64,000 bases of DNA from Rhizoclosmatium globosum. Its lineage: Eukaryota > Chytridiomycota > Chytridiomycetes > Chytridiales > Chytriomycetaceae. Under the pieces are notes generated by a model. The model did no database searches. It saw only the letters and a program-made list of their open reading frames with translations, and had not been told where the DNA came from. Of the stretch, positions 1-10,888 are shown one piece after another. Location: contig MCGO01000085.1 in assembly GCA_002104985.1 (NCBI GenBank), forward strand, positions 1-64,000, given 5' to 3'. Both the position numbers and the translations under genes were made by a program. How positions within the stretch are numbered: position 1 is the stretch's first letter; every line of letters begins with the position of its first letter.

Positions 1-20
1 AACTAATCCATTACTGCTAG

Positions 21-972
21 CGTCTACGCGTGGGGAACATTTAGAAACAAAAACGGTATCTTTGGATTCCGCCCAACAATTGATATCCAATCCCGTCCAT
101 ACCAAATCCCTGAACTCTCCAAAGTTACGTCAATTGCTGCCGGTGCTGACCATATTGTCGCCTTCACGCACGATCGTCGTATTTTCACTTGGGGATGTGG
201 TGAATCTGGACAACTCGGGCGAAGAATCCTTGGACGTATGGAAAAGGAGCGAAGCTTGCTCCCAAAACAAATTACATTCAAGCCGCACAGGAGTTTACTT
301 GTGAATCCAAAGACTCCAACGAAAAAGAATGATGCCGGTTTGACGTATCAAAGTCAGTTTGTGGGTGTTGGGTGTGGAGGTCACCAAACTTGGTTGATTC
401 ATGAAACTGGAACTGTGTTTGCCATTGGATTGAATAATCATGGTCAGTTGGGTGTTGGCGATAATGAAGAAGTGGATGTGCCAACACCGTTTGGAGTGTT
501 GATGGAGGCTGGAGACAAGGAAAAAGATGTGGATCCAAATGGATTTGTCAGTGTCGCTGGTTCCGAGCACCACGCTATCGCCCTGGATCGAGAAGGTAAT
601 TGTATTTTATTTTAAAACTGAATCATCCCGCGCACACTCACACATCCTAGGTCGTATTTCACATTCGGAAGAAAACGACGATGGACAACTTGGAACTGGG
701 TCCTCAGAATCCGTAAACACGCCACATTGCCTTCCAGAACCCAAAAACGTGATTGAAGTTCAGCAAACGGAGCCTTCACTTTGGCTGTCACTCGCGACGA
801 TGACTTTGAAGGAATAACCTCTGGTTGTGGGATATGGTGAAATGGGACAACTTGCAAACGGTGGGGAAGATGAAAACACGCCACATGAAGTGGAATTGAA
901 GGAAGGCATGTTTATAAGGCTCAGTGTGGTGGTCAACATACTCTTTTGTTGTTGCGACCAAAGGATTTGTAA
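21..972 (+). CDS. RCC1-repeat (regulator of chromosome condensation-like) protein, 3' part
   Basis: This is the C-terminal part of a beta-propeller protein of the RCC1 family; family members act as guanine nucleotide exchange factors for Ran or as other chromatin or signalling scaffolds. Visible blades carry the hallmark Gly-rich repeats WGCGESGQLG, GLNNHGQLGVGD, DDGQLGTG and GYGEMGQLANGG, and each is followed by a GxxHT/A-type strand such as GADHIVAFT and GGQHTLLLL. The first exon begins at base 21 after a partial intron with a CTAAT branch-like motif and a TAG acceptor. A second intron lies at 596-650. After it the reading frame changes at least twice (near 660-680 and 760-830), so the end at 972 (TAA) is reached only by crossing frames. 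The 5' part is outside the window. Sure of the family, less sure of the exact function. Confidence 0.85.
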
Positions 973-1860
973 ATGGGTGAAAAAGTGTTTGATTTGAACG
1001 TTATGGATAAGTTCGTTTTGTTTGTTTTTTGTTACTTTGTGTTTTTAGGCTTTTTTTGGATAAGGTAGAAATGCGGATAAATTATTTATCGTAAGTTGTT
1101 AAGTTTATGAGAAGGTAATAATCATAATGTGTGGAAGGGAAGAAATGTTGTTGTTGTCATTGCCTTGAAAGTCAATGAGATACAGTTAACCCCTTGAAGT
1201 TGTGACTATAAATAACACTCATTGTATCTTATAGTTGAGTTGGATCTCAAGATCAAAAGTAGTGTGTTGAGAGCTCCACATTCCGAAGTTCCCTTATTCG
1301 CCGTAAGTTACTAAAATTGTCGGTTTGCTCACGGACGTGGAAGTAATAATTAGACGAGGCTAAGGAGGAGTAGCGTATGCCGTCACGGAGGTTGCGCTGG
1401 CGTTTATGAAGGACCTCTGTCCTCACATCGAAATCGTCATCAAATCAGTGAGTGAAATCCTTTGCCCAAACACACATAACCGATTTCTTGAAGTACCTTA
1501 CAAATGTGCCGAAAACGGTTATGGCTGAGTCATTAAAAAAAATGCAGAGTCAGCTGCTTCAAGCAGGGCTCAAGTTGTGGGATCGTTGAGTGGCCAGCGT
1601 GATGTTCACAATAGTTTTCGGAGCAGTTACTGAAGTCCTTTATATGAAAAAAGTAACTGATTATTTCTAATACCTTACGAACATCTGTATTTGTTATTGG
1701 GAAATTCTGGCTGGTATAAGCAGATTGAAATGGCGGTTAAAGTGTTTCCGTGTTATTCTTGATTTTTAAATATGATGAATGAAAAGGCTATGACTAGAAC
1801 TTGGGATGTAGTACGGTTGCAAAAAATCAACTTCAATGTTTGAAGGAGTTCCAACAGGTT
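973..1860. other. Intergenic stretch, no gene seen
   Basis: The AT-rich 3' flank of the RCC1 gene. All frames are broken by stops; I see no RNA gene, no terminal repeats and no recognisable transposon fragment. Weak open stretches nearby (for example 1865-2128) have no family resemblance and overlap the upstream flank of the methyltransferase copy. Confidence 0.5.
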
Positions 1861-1989
1861 TGACATGATCGCTTCAGCCGTCGCTCTTTTCCGCCAAGTT
1901 AACTCAACCAAAACAGGCGTCCTCGTCGCGCCAAAAGCAAAAGCACAGCAATTCATTGCACCTCTTCGTCAACTGTCCTGGCTCAAAAC

Positions 1990-3592
1990 TGGGATCAACG
2001 TCACAGCTTCACAACACATCCAAACCATCTGGCCATCCACCTTTCATCCTCAGCTGCAGTTTCAATATCATCCTGGGTCTCTGGAGAAACCTCAACCACT
2101 GATGTCGACGCAGATCAAACCATCATGACATCACTGCGAAACACAATCCTCGCAGACTCTTCAATCACGTTCATACCAAACATCCGTGTAAAGAGTCCAT
2201 CCTGTATATCAACGCGTGGGAAGCAAGACGACGCAACCTACAAACACATACAGACTGTGACAATCGACATTGAGAAAACGAGACCCCGCTTCCGATTCAT
2301 TGAACTGTTTGCAGGAATTGGCGGATTTCGCGTTGCATTAGATGCGATAGGGGGCGGACAGTGTTTGCGAGCGAGATTGGGGATGCTGCGCGGTTTACGT
2401 ATGTTTCTAATTTCGGGAGGGAGAGGATATGTGGGAGTGACGGACAGGAGAGAGATGTCTTGGTTGGTGATATTACGGAGGTGGAGACGCAGGATATTCC
2501 CGAGCATGATGTGTTGACGGCTGGGTTTCCTTGTCAGAGTTTTTGTAAGGTTGGGGATCGGACTGCGTTGAACGATGAGAGGGGGAGTTGTTTTTTGAGG
2601 TATTGTCCTTTGAGAGGGAAAGAATATGGTCTGTTTTTTAAGCTTTTTGGATTTAGGTTGTACGTGTGTTGAAGGGAAAGAAGCCAAAGGCATTTATTCT
2701 TGAAAACGTGGCAAATCTTGTGACGATGGAGGATGGACGCGTTTTTGGAATTATCAAAGGACATTTAGAAGATGCTGGATATACGTGAGTCATTAGAATG
2801 TTTCTTTTCTGCTCAATTTTGATTCACCTCATTGTATAGTGTTCATCACAAAATTATTGACGCCTCGGCATACACTCCGCAAACTCGACATCGCGTTTAC
2901 ATTGTCGGTTTTCTTAATCCAATCCACTCTGCCAAGTTCTCATATCCATCGTCACCGGCAACACCACCCCCACTCCTTCGCTCCATCCTCATCCAAGATC
3001 TGCCACCACCTTCTCTCCTTCTTACACCGCATCAACTTTCAAAACTTAAAGAAAGCTACACATTCAAAAGAACCCTTTATGGCGGATTGCGAATGTGAAT
3101 GGACGTGCAAGAACGCTCATGAGCAGTTACAAGAGCGGATACGTGATGTACAGCGAATTTGTGCGGGTTCCAATTGATGGTGTGGAGGAAAATGGAGGTC
3201 TGGATGAGGAAGCAGAGAAGGAGTTTAGTAAACTCACGGCGGACTCAGAAACGAGCCAGTTGAAAACTCAACAGGACGATGAAGAAGAAACACCGAAATC
3301 AAAGAAAGCCAAGACAGAAAGTGGTGACGAGCAAGCGCTTACGTTGCGATTCTATTCTCCTCGAGAATGTGCGAGGATTATGGGGTTTCCTGAATCATAT
3401 CGATTGGATCACGTCAAGAACGAAGGGACCTTGTATCATCAGCTTGGAAATGCCGTTTGCCCACCTGTCGTGGAGGCCATCGCAAGGAAGGTGATTGAAG
3501 CCTTGGAGCTGTGAGGCTGGTTACATTCACGTCAATATTTATGCATAATTCTGGAAAGTGACAATAAAACGATGATAGTTGTTGTATCAGGG
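1990..3592. repeat. Segmental duplication, copy 1 (methyltransferase gene)
   Basis: The same sequence recurs in direct orientation near 44770-46323. Identity is roughly nine bases in ten by eye over the coding part. Both introns and the short 3' flank are included, down to the shared stretch GATGATAGTTGTTGTATCAG. Upstream the similarity fades through small indels. The copies lie on either side of the transposon nest. Confidence 0.85.
2125..3514 (+). CDS. Dcm-like DNA (cytosine-5) methyltransferase, copy 1, frame-disrupted
   Basis: Enzymes of this family transfer a methyl group from S-adenosylmethionine to C5 of cytosine in DNA. The conserved motifs appear in order: motif I FIELFAGIGGFR (SAM binding), motif IV GFPCQSF with the catalytic Cys, motif VI ENVANL, motif VIII QTRHRVYIV, and motifs IX-X with SPRECARIMGFPESY and QLGNAV. 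PCQSF and the PREC-xRxMGFP block are like bacterial Dcm/HhaI enzymes and unlike DNMT2 or DNMT1. Introns at 2600-2656 and 2785-2839 show the gene is nuclear and spliced. Compared with copy 2, single bases are missing at about 2350 and 2583 (G runs) and about 3068 (A run), so the frame is broken three times. The start is uncertain; 2125 is the first Met of the conserved frame. An acidic insert (about 3180-3330) precedes motif IX. Confidence 0.85.
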
Positions 3593-4427
3593 ATTTTGAT
3601 GAAGCAGCTCTTGGAGCCAACTCAAAGGGATTGCTCTGGAGCTGCCTCATTATCTGGCCTTTGATCTTAGCAGGGTTATCCAGTCCGCTTGTTTCAATCT
3701 GTTATATCCAGGTTTTAACTCTTCACTTTATCTTTGACATTTCACCGCAACCCAACAACCTTCAGTCCATTATTTCAAGATTTTGCATTGAAATCAGAAC
3801 CAACTAACGTAGCCTTGAAAACTGATAAGCCTGCATTCCAATTTGTGAAGTGCTTCAGAAGGACTTCTTGTTCTTCATTACCTAGGTTCAAAGACTTGGC
3901 AACGTGGCTTGTATTTATTCTTACGTTTTGTTATTTTGTTATTTTGTTATTTTATGCACTTTAGTTATTTATTTGTGGTTGAAGTTTTATAATTGAAGTG
4001 CTGTGGCAAGCATAGAGAGTATATTCAAGGACCCATTTACGCCAGGGAATCTCGTTGCAAGTTCTGGACGTCAGTGTTGAACAAGTAGCACAGGACAATC
4101 GGCACAGTAAGAATTTCTTGTTACACTCCGGGCTATTTTAAAGGGGTTTAAATATTTTTAGCATGAAATTATGTAGAAAGCTGTAAAAAAAGGATACCAA
4201 ACAATAAAAGGACAAAATGTTTTGAATTGCGGGACAAGCAAGGTTTTTAAACATGTGAGCAGTTAATGTTTTAGAACGTTCTTTGTGCCACAACGAGAAA
4301 TATTCAAGTTACTTATATTCCATAGCCTTGTAACCAAATATTTCAGAACGTTTTCTTAAAAGAAAGATGTATCAATGATTTTCAATAATTATTTCCAAAA
4401 ATTTAAGGTTGAAAGGTTAAGACAAAT
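3593..4427. other. AT-rich intergenic region, no gene seen
   Basis: Between methyltransferase copy 1 and the C-terminal end of the Plavaka transposase. It probably contains the left terminus of the Plavaka element, but I could not match an inverted repeat with the other side. No coding signal is convincing. Confidence 0.4.
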
Positions 4428-5020
4428 CTAATCACTATAAATATCATCGTCATCATCAATATCTTCATCTTCATCTGACAATGAAATCTCTCTGTCTGAA
4501 CTATTGATTTGAATTGGTGTTGACGTTTGAGGTGGGATTTGAGTTGATCGAGAGCAGGGCTGAACGTTAGTTGTGATTTTGACTGTGTTTTTCTTACGAG
4601 CCTGTCTTTTAACAGCTGATTGAATCAAATCCTTTTAAATTGTTTCGCACCAGCCTTCCAAATGTCAAAGTTTGATTCAATACTCTGAGCAAGAACATCT
4701 GATGGAATGGGAACTGGTGCCTGAACCAAGTGTTGCATCCTTCTTCGTGTTTGTAATGAGTAGATGTTAATACAAAACCTTGGGCCATTTGAGTGATTCA
4801 AGAATTCCAGATGTCAGGTTGGATCAACTTTCCGCTTCTTTTGAATCTTGCAGCCATCGTCACAGACATGTTGAACATTTATAAGAGTAGCATTATTGGA
4901 GCTTCTGGAGACAATTGTGGTGGTTTTCGAAATGACTGGGCAATTAAGAAAGTGTTCGTTTGTCAAAACGCAAAGATAGCCCACCAACAGTTTTTCAGTT
5001 GTGATGATTTCTTTCAACTG
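4428..5020 (-). pseudogene. Plavaka transposase, C-terminal portion (separated by Harbinger insertion)
   Basis: This minus-strand segment continues the transposase reading from 8241-10787 once the Harbinger is removed. It encodes the stretch from QLKEIIT through SRSSNNATLINVQHVCDDG, then a segment with RFCINIYSLQ and a basic-then-acidic tail ending in a run of Asp/Glu. One in-frame TGA (about 4814) and one single-base frameshift (about 4635) break it. The INVQH-type block and the following FxINxxSL block match the usual C-terminal layout of Plavaka transposases. The extreme acidic tail is characteristic but its role is unknown. Confidence 0.65.
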
Positions 5021-5023
5021 TAA

Positions 5024-5040
5024 GGCTCCGTTTGGCCCCA
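5024..5040 (+). repeat. Harbinger 1 left terminal inverted repeat
   Basis: Seventeen bases, GGCTCCGTTTGGCCCCA, preceded by the TAA target duplication at 5021-5023. Similarity to the right end continues weakly inward (AAAAATTTTCACTTTCT against AGAAAACTTTTT). Confidence 0.93.
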
Positions 5041-5332
5041 AAAATTTTCACTTTCTGCCACAGGAAAAAGAGGCCAGAAATTAATGCCAAATTCTCAAAA
5101 ATGAATTATGGCCAAAATTGACTTTTCAGAATGAAAAATTGAATTCTAGCCCATAATCCCTTTTTCCAAAAAGAGCCATAATCCAGAATGCAATTTTGAT
5201 CAAAAAACCATGTTTTGAGCCCAAAAAGAGGCCAGAATCCAAAAATAGGTAAAAGCTGTTTCTGACCACACAATTTCCATCTTTTCAACGAAAACAAGGT
5301 AAAGAGTATTATAATATTCACTTTTATTGGAA

Positions 5333-6529
5333 TTACTGCATGGATTTGAAAACATCCTCAAGAAAACCAACTAGTGCTGCTTCATTTGAGGTTCCCAAGA
5401 ACATTGCTGCCAAATGTGGATCGGAAAACGCCTTTGCATACTTGTAAGTCAGTTTAGGAAGAAGCCAATCACACATCAATCCATCATGCACACCATTGAG
5501 ACGAGTGAGAAGCTCATCCAACTTCTTGGCAACAACAACTGTAAGCTGTACGCCTTCTGGCAAGCGTATGGATGGAGAAACAGTGTCCAAGTTACCGATA
5601 CTGTCCAGCTGATTCAAAGCACGTTCCAGCTGATCCGAAACTCCGTCAAGAGCTGTCTTGGGCGCTGGCACTTTGTGGTTTCGCTTTGGCTGTTCTCCAA
5701 AGTTCGTAGAATTTGACGGTGATCGCGATCGCTTCCTGGCGGAGGCGGCAGAGGTAGCGGACGCAGCTGATGATGCAACTGACGTAGATGCCAAGCTAGC
5801 TGTAGAGGTTGGTTTTGAGGTGCGAGAACCACTTGAGTTTATCGTTGGAAGAGGCGGCATTGGGTCAAATTCCTCGTCGTCGCCTTCGTCTCCCGCGGCG
5901 CTGACTGCATCTTGGTCTCCTTCGTCATCAACATCTCCTTCATCAGCGCCTTTGTCCCCACCATCCTCACTATCTTCGTCCTCGTCTCGAATAGTACTAG
6001 CAGTTCCTTTTGATTGACGACGAGGACTTGAACGAGGAGCTGAAGTTTGAGTTGAACTCCGGGCATTGTTTCCACTCGGTATGCTGTGGCCAAACAATTC
6101 CTTCAAAAGGTCAAAGTTGGGAACTCCATTCGTAATAACATCCCTTGCTTTTGCCGCCTTGGCTTTATCCTGTAGCTATTAACCAGTTAGCTACGTTGCA
6201 AACCAACATTGTCAACATACCTTGAGATAGTCAGACACAACACCGGGATTGTTTGTTGGGGCACATATTTCATAGTTAAATCCCCAGCCGCTTTTATTAG
6301 CGAGTTGAACACAAAGGTTATACCGCTGCTTTTCAACTTGAAGTTTGTTCTTGAGTGTCTGCTCAGTGGCTGAAGTCTTGTACGTCTTGTTGAATGAAGT
6401 GGTAATGGCAGTCCATTCTGTCATCTTGAGGCCTGAGCCAGCAGCTTTTCCATTGCCAATGTGGTGACGATATTCTTGCAATAAGGTTGTGACTTGAGCT
6501 GGTGTCCAGGTGTGCTTGCGTGATGTCAT
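5333..6529 (-). CDS. Harbinger 1 Myb/SANT-like DNA-binding accessory protein
   Basis: PIF/Harbinger elements need a second protein that binds the transposon ends and helps nuclear import of the transposase; this is that gene. Exon 1 (6529-6221) begins MTSRKHTWTP and contains a Myb_DNA-bind_3-like trihelix with aromatic residues (TWTPAQ, EWTAI, GWGFNYE). Exon 2 (6169-5333) has a long Ser/Ala and Asp/Glu-rich linker, a basic RKRSRSPS patch that could be a nuclear localisation signal, and a helical C-terminus. The intron (6170-6220, 51 nt) has GT..AG ends on the minus strand. I chose 6529 as start because it directly precedes the DNA-binding domain; an upstream Met at 6607 is possible. It is divergent from the transposase and has no frame breaks. 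Confidence 0.8.
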
Positions 6530-6811
6530 ATCTTTGTGAAGTGTTGGAAAATGTTGCAGTGCACGTGGAATTACGATACATGTGGAATTACGCAATTGAT
6601 TTATCATGTGACTGTACCTGCGTCATAATAGTTTCTATAGCTTCCAACAATACTCTTCATTTCTACTTGTTTGTTGGTCTTTATTGTTTGTTCGTTTTAA
6701 AAAAAGGTACATTGAGTCATCAAGCAATCGGAGGATGTTCGACGTTAGACCTTTCCTCTTTCGTGTCTTGTGTGTCTGCTGATTGCCATCTCCAAACAAT
6801 TTTCCTTGTCA

Positions 6812-8077
6812 ATGAATCACCTTCAACAACGACGAAAGTGGGCCCTCCTCCTTGTCATCAAGACTGCCATAATTGCCATCAAGTCTGTTGAAGAAGGGCA
6901 TCCCCCAAAGCAACCATGTCGAACTTCTTCCTTGACTGGGGCACAGTGGGTGGAGGAGTTGCGTTCTGGTCATCCTGCTAGAATGCACGAAAACCTTCGC
7001 ATGGACGTGAAAACCTTTGAGTGAGTGATACCTTGGCGCTTTGTATAGTATTAATTGAAAGATAGTGGCCTCGTCCTCCTCTTGTCGCAGACTGGTCAAC
7101 TCCCCCCTTCTCGTTATATGTTTGCTCCTGAACAAGTTGCTATCTTCCCTTCATTGTTGGTTCCAACAGCTCCATTCGTATTACCTCAGAGCGGTTTCAG
7201 CGATCTGGCCAGACTGTGTCCAAGTGCTTCCATGGTTGCATTCAAGCCCTAGTTGCGTTGGCACCAAGATACCTCAGGCTGCCACAAGCTGACGCAGCTA
7301 TCCCAAACGAAATCGCGATTAATCCCAAGTTTTCTCCTTACTTTGATGGATGTCTCGGAGCTTTTGATGGTACCCATGTTGATGCCTTTGTGCCTGAGGC
7401 TCAAAGCACACCCTATCGCTCTCGGAAATCAGGCAAGCTTGCCCAAAACGTTCTCGCTGTATGTTCCTTTGCATTTCTGTTTCTCTTCATCCACGCTGGT
7501 TGGGAAGGTTCGGCACATGACAGTCGAGTGTTGGATGATGCACGCCAGAACGGTTTCACTATTCCCGTAGGTCGGTACTACCTTGCAGATGCTGGATACA
7601 GTCTTTCGGATCAAGTTCTTACACCATATCGTGGAGTTCGATACCATTTGAAGGAATGGGGGCAAGCGCACGAACGGTAAGATCTCCATTGTTTTCTCAT
7701 GTTAACTGCTCTCTAGACCTGCAAACGCAAAGGAGCTCTTCAATCTCCGCCATGCGCAACTTCGAAATACTATTGAACGTATCTTTGGGTGTCTTCAACG
7801 GCGATTTCCGATTCTTAAAGCCATGCGGTCATACTCATTGGATACACAGCGGGATTTAGTGATAGCACTTGCTGTTCTTTTCAACATTATCAGAAGTGAG
7901 TTCAAAAATGATGGATTTCTGGATGATACTGTGGAAGAGGTGGATGGAAACAGTGGTCTGGCAGCTGATCAGCTTTCAGAACCAAGAAACGTGGCAGCTG
8001 AGACATGGAGAGATTCTATTGCTAATTCAATGTGGAATGATTACCAGCGACTTTTAAGAAGAAGGAGAAGAAGATAA
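6812..8077 (+). CDS. Harbinger 1 DDE transposase, probably frame-disrupted
   Basis: This is the catalytic DDE_Tnp_4 (PIF/Harbinger) nuclease that cuts and pastes the element. The three catalytic blocks are seen: GAFDGTHVDA (first Asp), SAHDSRVLDDA (second Asp) and NTIERIFGCLQRRF (Glu). There are three exons: 6812-7020, 7091-7676 and 7717-8077, with introns of 70 and 40 nt. The protein ends with an Arg-rich tail and TAA. The middle of exon 2 (about 7095-7165) changes frame twice, at a run of six C and near CTTCCCTTC, which could be mutation or homopolymer error. It is divergent from the Myb-like gene, with about 280 bp between the starts. Confidence 0.85.
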
Positions 8078-8223
8078 TAAAACTGCTAGAACTAGAATTT
8101 TAATGTGACTTTTGATTGAAATTATTAAAAAGCGATTTCTTCATAATTCCAAGTGTGAATTTCTCAAGAATGGCATTCTAGGTTGAGAAGTCGAACAACA
8201 AGAAAGGCCTCGAAAAAGTTTTC

Positions 8224-8240
8224 TGGGGCCAAACGGAGCC
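8224..8240 (-). repeat. Harbinger 1 right terminal inverted repeat
   Basis: Reverse complement of the left end without mismatch over 17 bases, followed by the TAA duplication at 8241-8243. The Plavaka reading frame resumes immediately outside it. Confidence 0.93.
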
Positions 8241-10787
8241 TAAAACTTCATTATTGGTTCCAATGACATAGAATTCTCCAATCCTAAATACACATTGCAG
8301 TTTCACAGTTGTTTGTTTTTGAACTGCTGCGGGGGCATTAGATTGAAATGTTCCATTCAGCTTGAAGCTTCTGCCATCAAGGATATGGGACATACTGACT
8401 TTGGTGGCAAAAGATCCAGCAACGTCTTTTGATGCATCTAACCGACTTGAATGAAGAACTCCTGATCGAATTATTTTGTTGAAGCTCTCAAATATCTCAG
8501 TTGCCGAGAAAGCGGGTAGCCCATATCGGTCTACTTGCCATGGAAGATGGCGAAGAAGGTGCAGTTTCACTGTTGCCAACTGACGGAAATGTTTGGACTG
8601 AGAAGTATGCAGTACAAATATGTCCAAATAACAGTTCAGATTAGATGTGTATGAGTCTGGATCCAAAATTGCATTTCCATAAATATGAGCAGTCAGGTCT
8701 GCAAGAGAAGTCCACAAGTTTAATTCAGTCTTGTCACACACATGATAAAATGCAAATGGAGCAAGCTGAATCAAACTACAAAAGTCTTTACTATTAAGAG
8801 ATTTCACATATTGAACCTAAAAGATGAGTTTTAATACTATATTTCAATATTGCCATGCAAACATACCACACTGTGTCCTTGAATTTTTGTCTTGAAGCAG
8901 TCTTGAGATAGACCTTCAATGACAGACTTCAAGGATTGTGCGGCCTTACTATTTGCAGGAATTGTTGCCCTTGCAGTATGTTTGACAACTCCAAGCAGCA
9001 CACAATGCAAAACTTCAACTGGGGCATCAGCTGCTCCTGAGAAGTAAGGACGCTCGTTTTGAGTCCCAAGGAACGGGTTCATTGACGGAGTTGAAAAATG
9101 GTTTTCTGCAAACTTAGCAAAGAACTTGTCAGAGATTCCATTTTCTGCCAATGACTTCAGTGCTGTCTTTGAATCAATGACCTTATCGAGGAGCTGCTGC
9201 TTTGTATTCAAGAGTATCTTTTTTGTTCGTTCAAATGTGTGGGGCTCGTGGCTGTGTCCAGGGCACTGCAAGAATGCCTGTAACTCTTCTTTGGTTGTTG
9301 GCTTCCTTACATTGCACATTTGACACGGATATATTGAACGATGTCCAACATGGGAGACAAGTGATGACTGAGCGGGAGTATCTCCCAAAACCTGAAAAAC
9401 CTCAACTGGTTTTTTATATGTTAGATTTAAGAAATTATGTTAGCTCTTACCAATAACAATGACATCCTCTTTCAGTAAGGCATCGTAAACTTTAATTCCA
9501 TCACGCAATGTGCGAAGGCTCATTGCTATTACAGTTCCACTCTCTACAGCAGAAACATACTTTGATGTACACACAAAGTTGATATTTTCCTGAAGCTGAG
9601 TTTCTTTAAAAGGGAGTCCTGCCAAGGTAAATGACCATGACTCAAACTTATTCCATTTTTTGGATGAATTACCACTGGTATCATCATTGAAGAGTGTTAT
9701 TGGAACACTCACAACATCAGTAGCTCCTTCAAATTGAACATGTTCAATCATTGACAGTGGCACTTCTGCTGTGATTTGAGCTGCAGGAACAATACACTCA
9801 TCACAAAGGACATTCAAGCGATGCTCTATTAATGCTGCCTCCCATCCTCTTGCCAGTATTACACCATTGGTGTCTTCAAAAAACATTCATTGAATGATAG
9901 ATTTCAGTGACAACTTGTGAATATATTGGCAAAACATGAAGATTTTTGCAGATTCTGGGGTTTGCAAATGAAAGTCGAATTGTCGTTTCCAACGGTATGT
10001 AATGAAACCTTTTCCCTGAAACTTCTCCAACCTGTGGTAAAACATTCAATAGAGTCTTCATCTCGGATTTCACAGCTCTCATACGTCCCAAAGAGGGAGG
10101 GTTACACACTTTAGACATTGCCCCAATAATGGATTCTTCTTGAACACGAGAGAACCTTGCAGCCCCAACTTTTGAGAATAATTCTGCAAGAGTTTTCTGA
10201 AAGATTGAAGTATTAGGATTTATATCAAGGGCATATTAATTGGTCACCTCTAGCAGTGACTTGAATGGTGCAAACTGCCCAGAACTATAATTTGAACTTT
10301 TTAAATTACTAGAGAAATCCCAACTATCTGGTAAAGTGTCGACTAATAGTGATTGTTCCTCCAACTCAAAATCTTCAACGTCAACAGTAACATATTCATA
10401 CTCGTCAGAATCTGTTTCAACGTCTGAACCCAAATAACTGGAATCTATGGAATCTTCACTGCTGTTCCCATAATCAAGTATAGTCTGAATAGTTTCCATC
10501 GTATTCTGATTTTCGAATCCTTGAATATTTGAAACAATTGCGTTGTCGTTGAAACTCTCGTTTGCCAAATCCAAAGGCTCTGTTAACATATTTCTATCAG
10601 ATAACAAAGTATTTGTATCCACAGAATAACGGAGTCTTTGAGCTTCTTCTAGAATTTGCAATCGATTGAGAGCCTCAATATGACGTTGGGCTGACAAGTG
10701 TCGCACTTTCTCTGCAGGAAACGGCTCTCTTTTGTACTCAGCCTTACAGATCAAACATTTCCATTTGGTTGCTGATGATACCCACAT
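8241..10787 (-). pseudogene. Plavaka transposase, N-terminal and central portion
   Basis: The start is Met 10787 (MWVSSATKWKC), which opens a zinc-finger-like segment with C-x2-C and spaced His residues (KCLICKAEY, RHLSAQRHIEAL). Downstream come a Ser/Asp-rich segment, then the VPITLFNDDTSGNSSKKWNK block at about 9650-9710, the VGHRSIYPCQMCNVRK block at 9305-9340 and the ADAPVEVLHCVLLGVVKHT block at about 8975-9035. These are shared by fungal Plavaka transposases of the CACTA/RNase H-fold superclass. Short introns probably lie near 10200-10235, 9390-9439 and 8808-8875; some apparent breaks may be frameshifts. The gene continues at 4428-5020 beyond the Harbinger insertion. Confidence 0.72.
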
Positions 10788-10888
10788 TGCTGACTCGGAG
10801 CTTTTTGCGAACAAAGAAAAAGACGCGAAACATGTAAAAAAGCAAAAACAAGTGATGTTGCAAAACAAAAAGACCTTCACCAATTCAC

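Larger units (their letters stand above)
5024..8240. mobile_element. PIF/Harbinger transposon 1, complete with TIRs and TAA duplication
   Basis: The element is bounded by exact inverted repeats: GGCTCCGTTTGGCCCCA at 5024-5040 and its reverse complement at 8224-8240. Both sides are flanked by TAA (5021-5023 and 8241-8243), the classical TWA target duplication of PIF/Harbinger elements. It has the usual two genes, a Myb/SANT-like DNA-binding protein on the minus strand and a DDE transposase on the plus strand. The insertion lies inside the Plavaka transposase gene, so this element is younger. Length 3217 bp. Confidence 0.93.

Noticed and set aside
4020..4150. Left terminus of the Plavaka element (CACAGTAAG or CACTCC as CACTA-like end)
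   Set aside because: No matching inverted copy was found near 11900-13500, so the border is left open.
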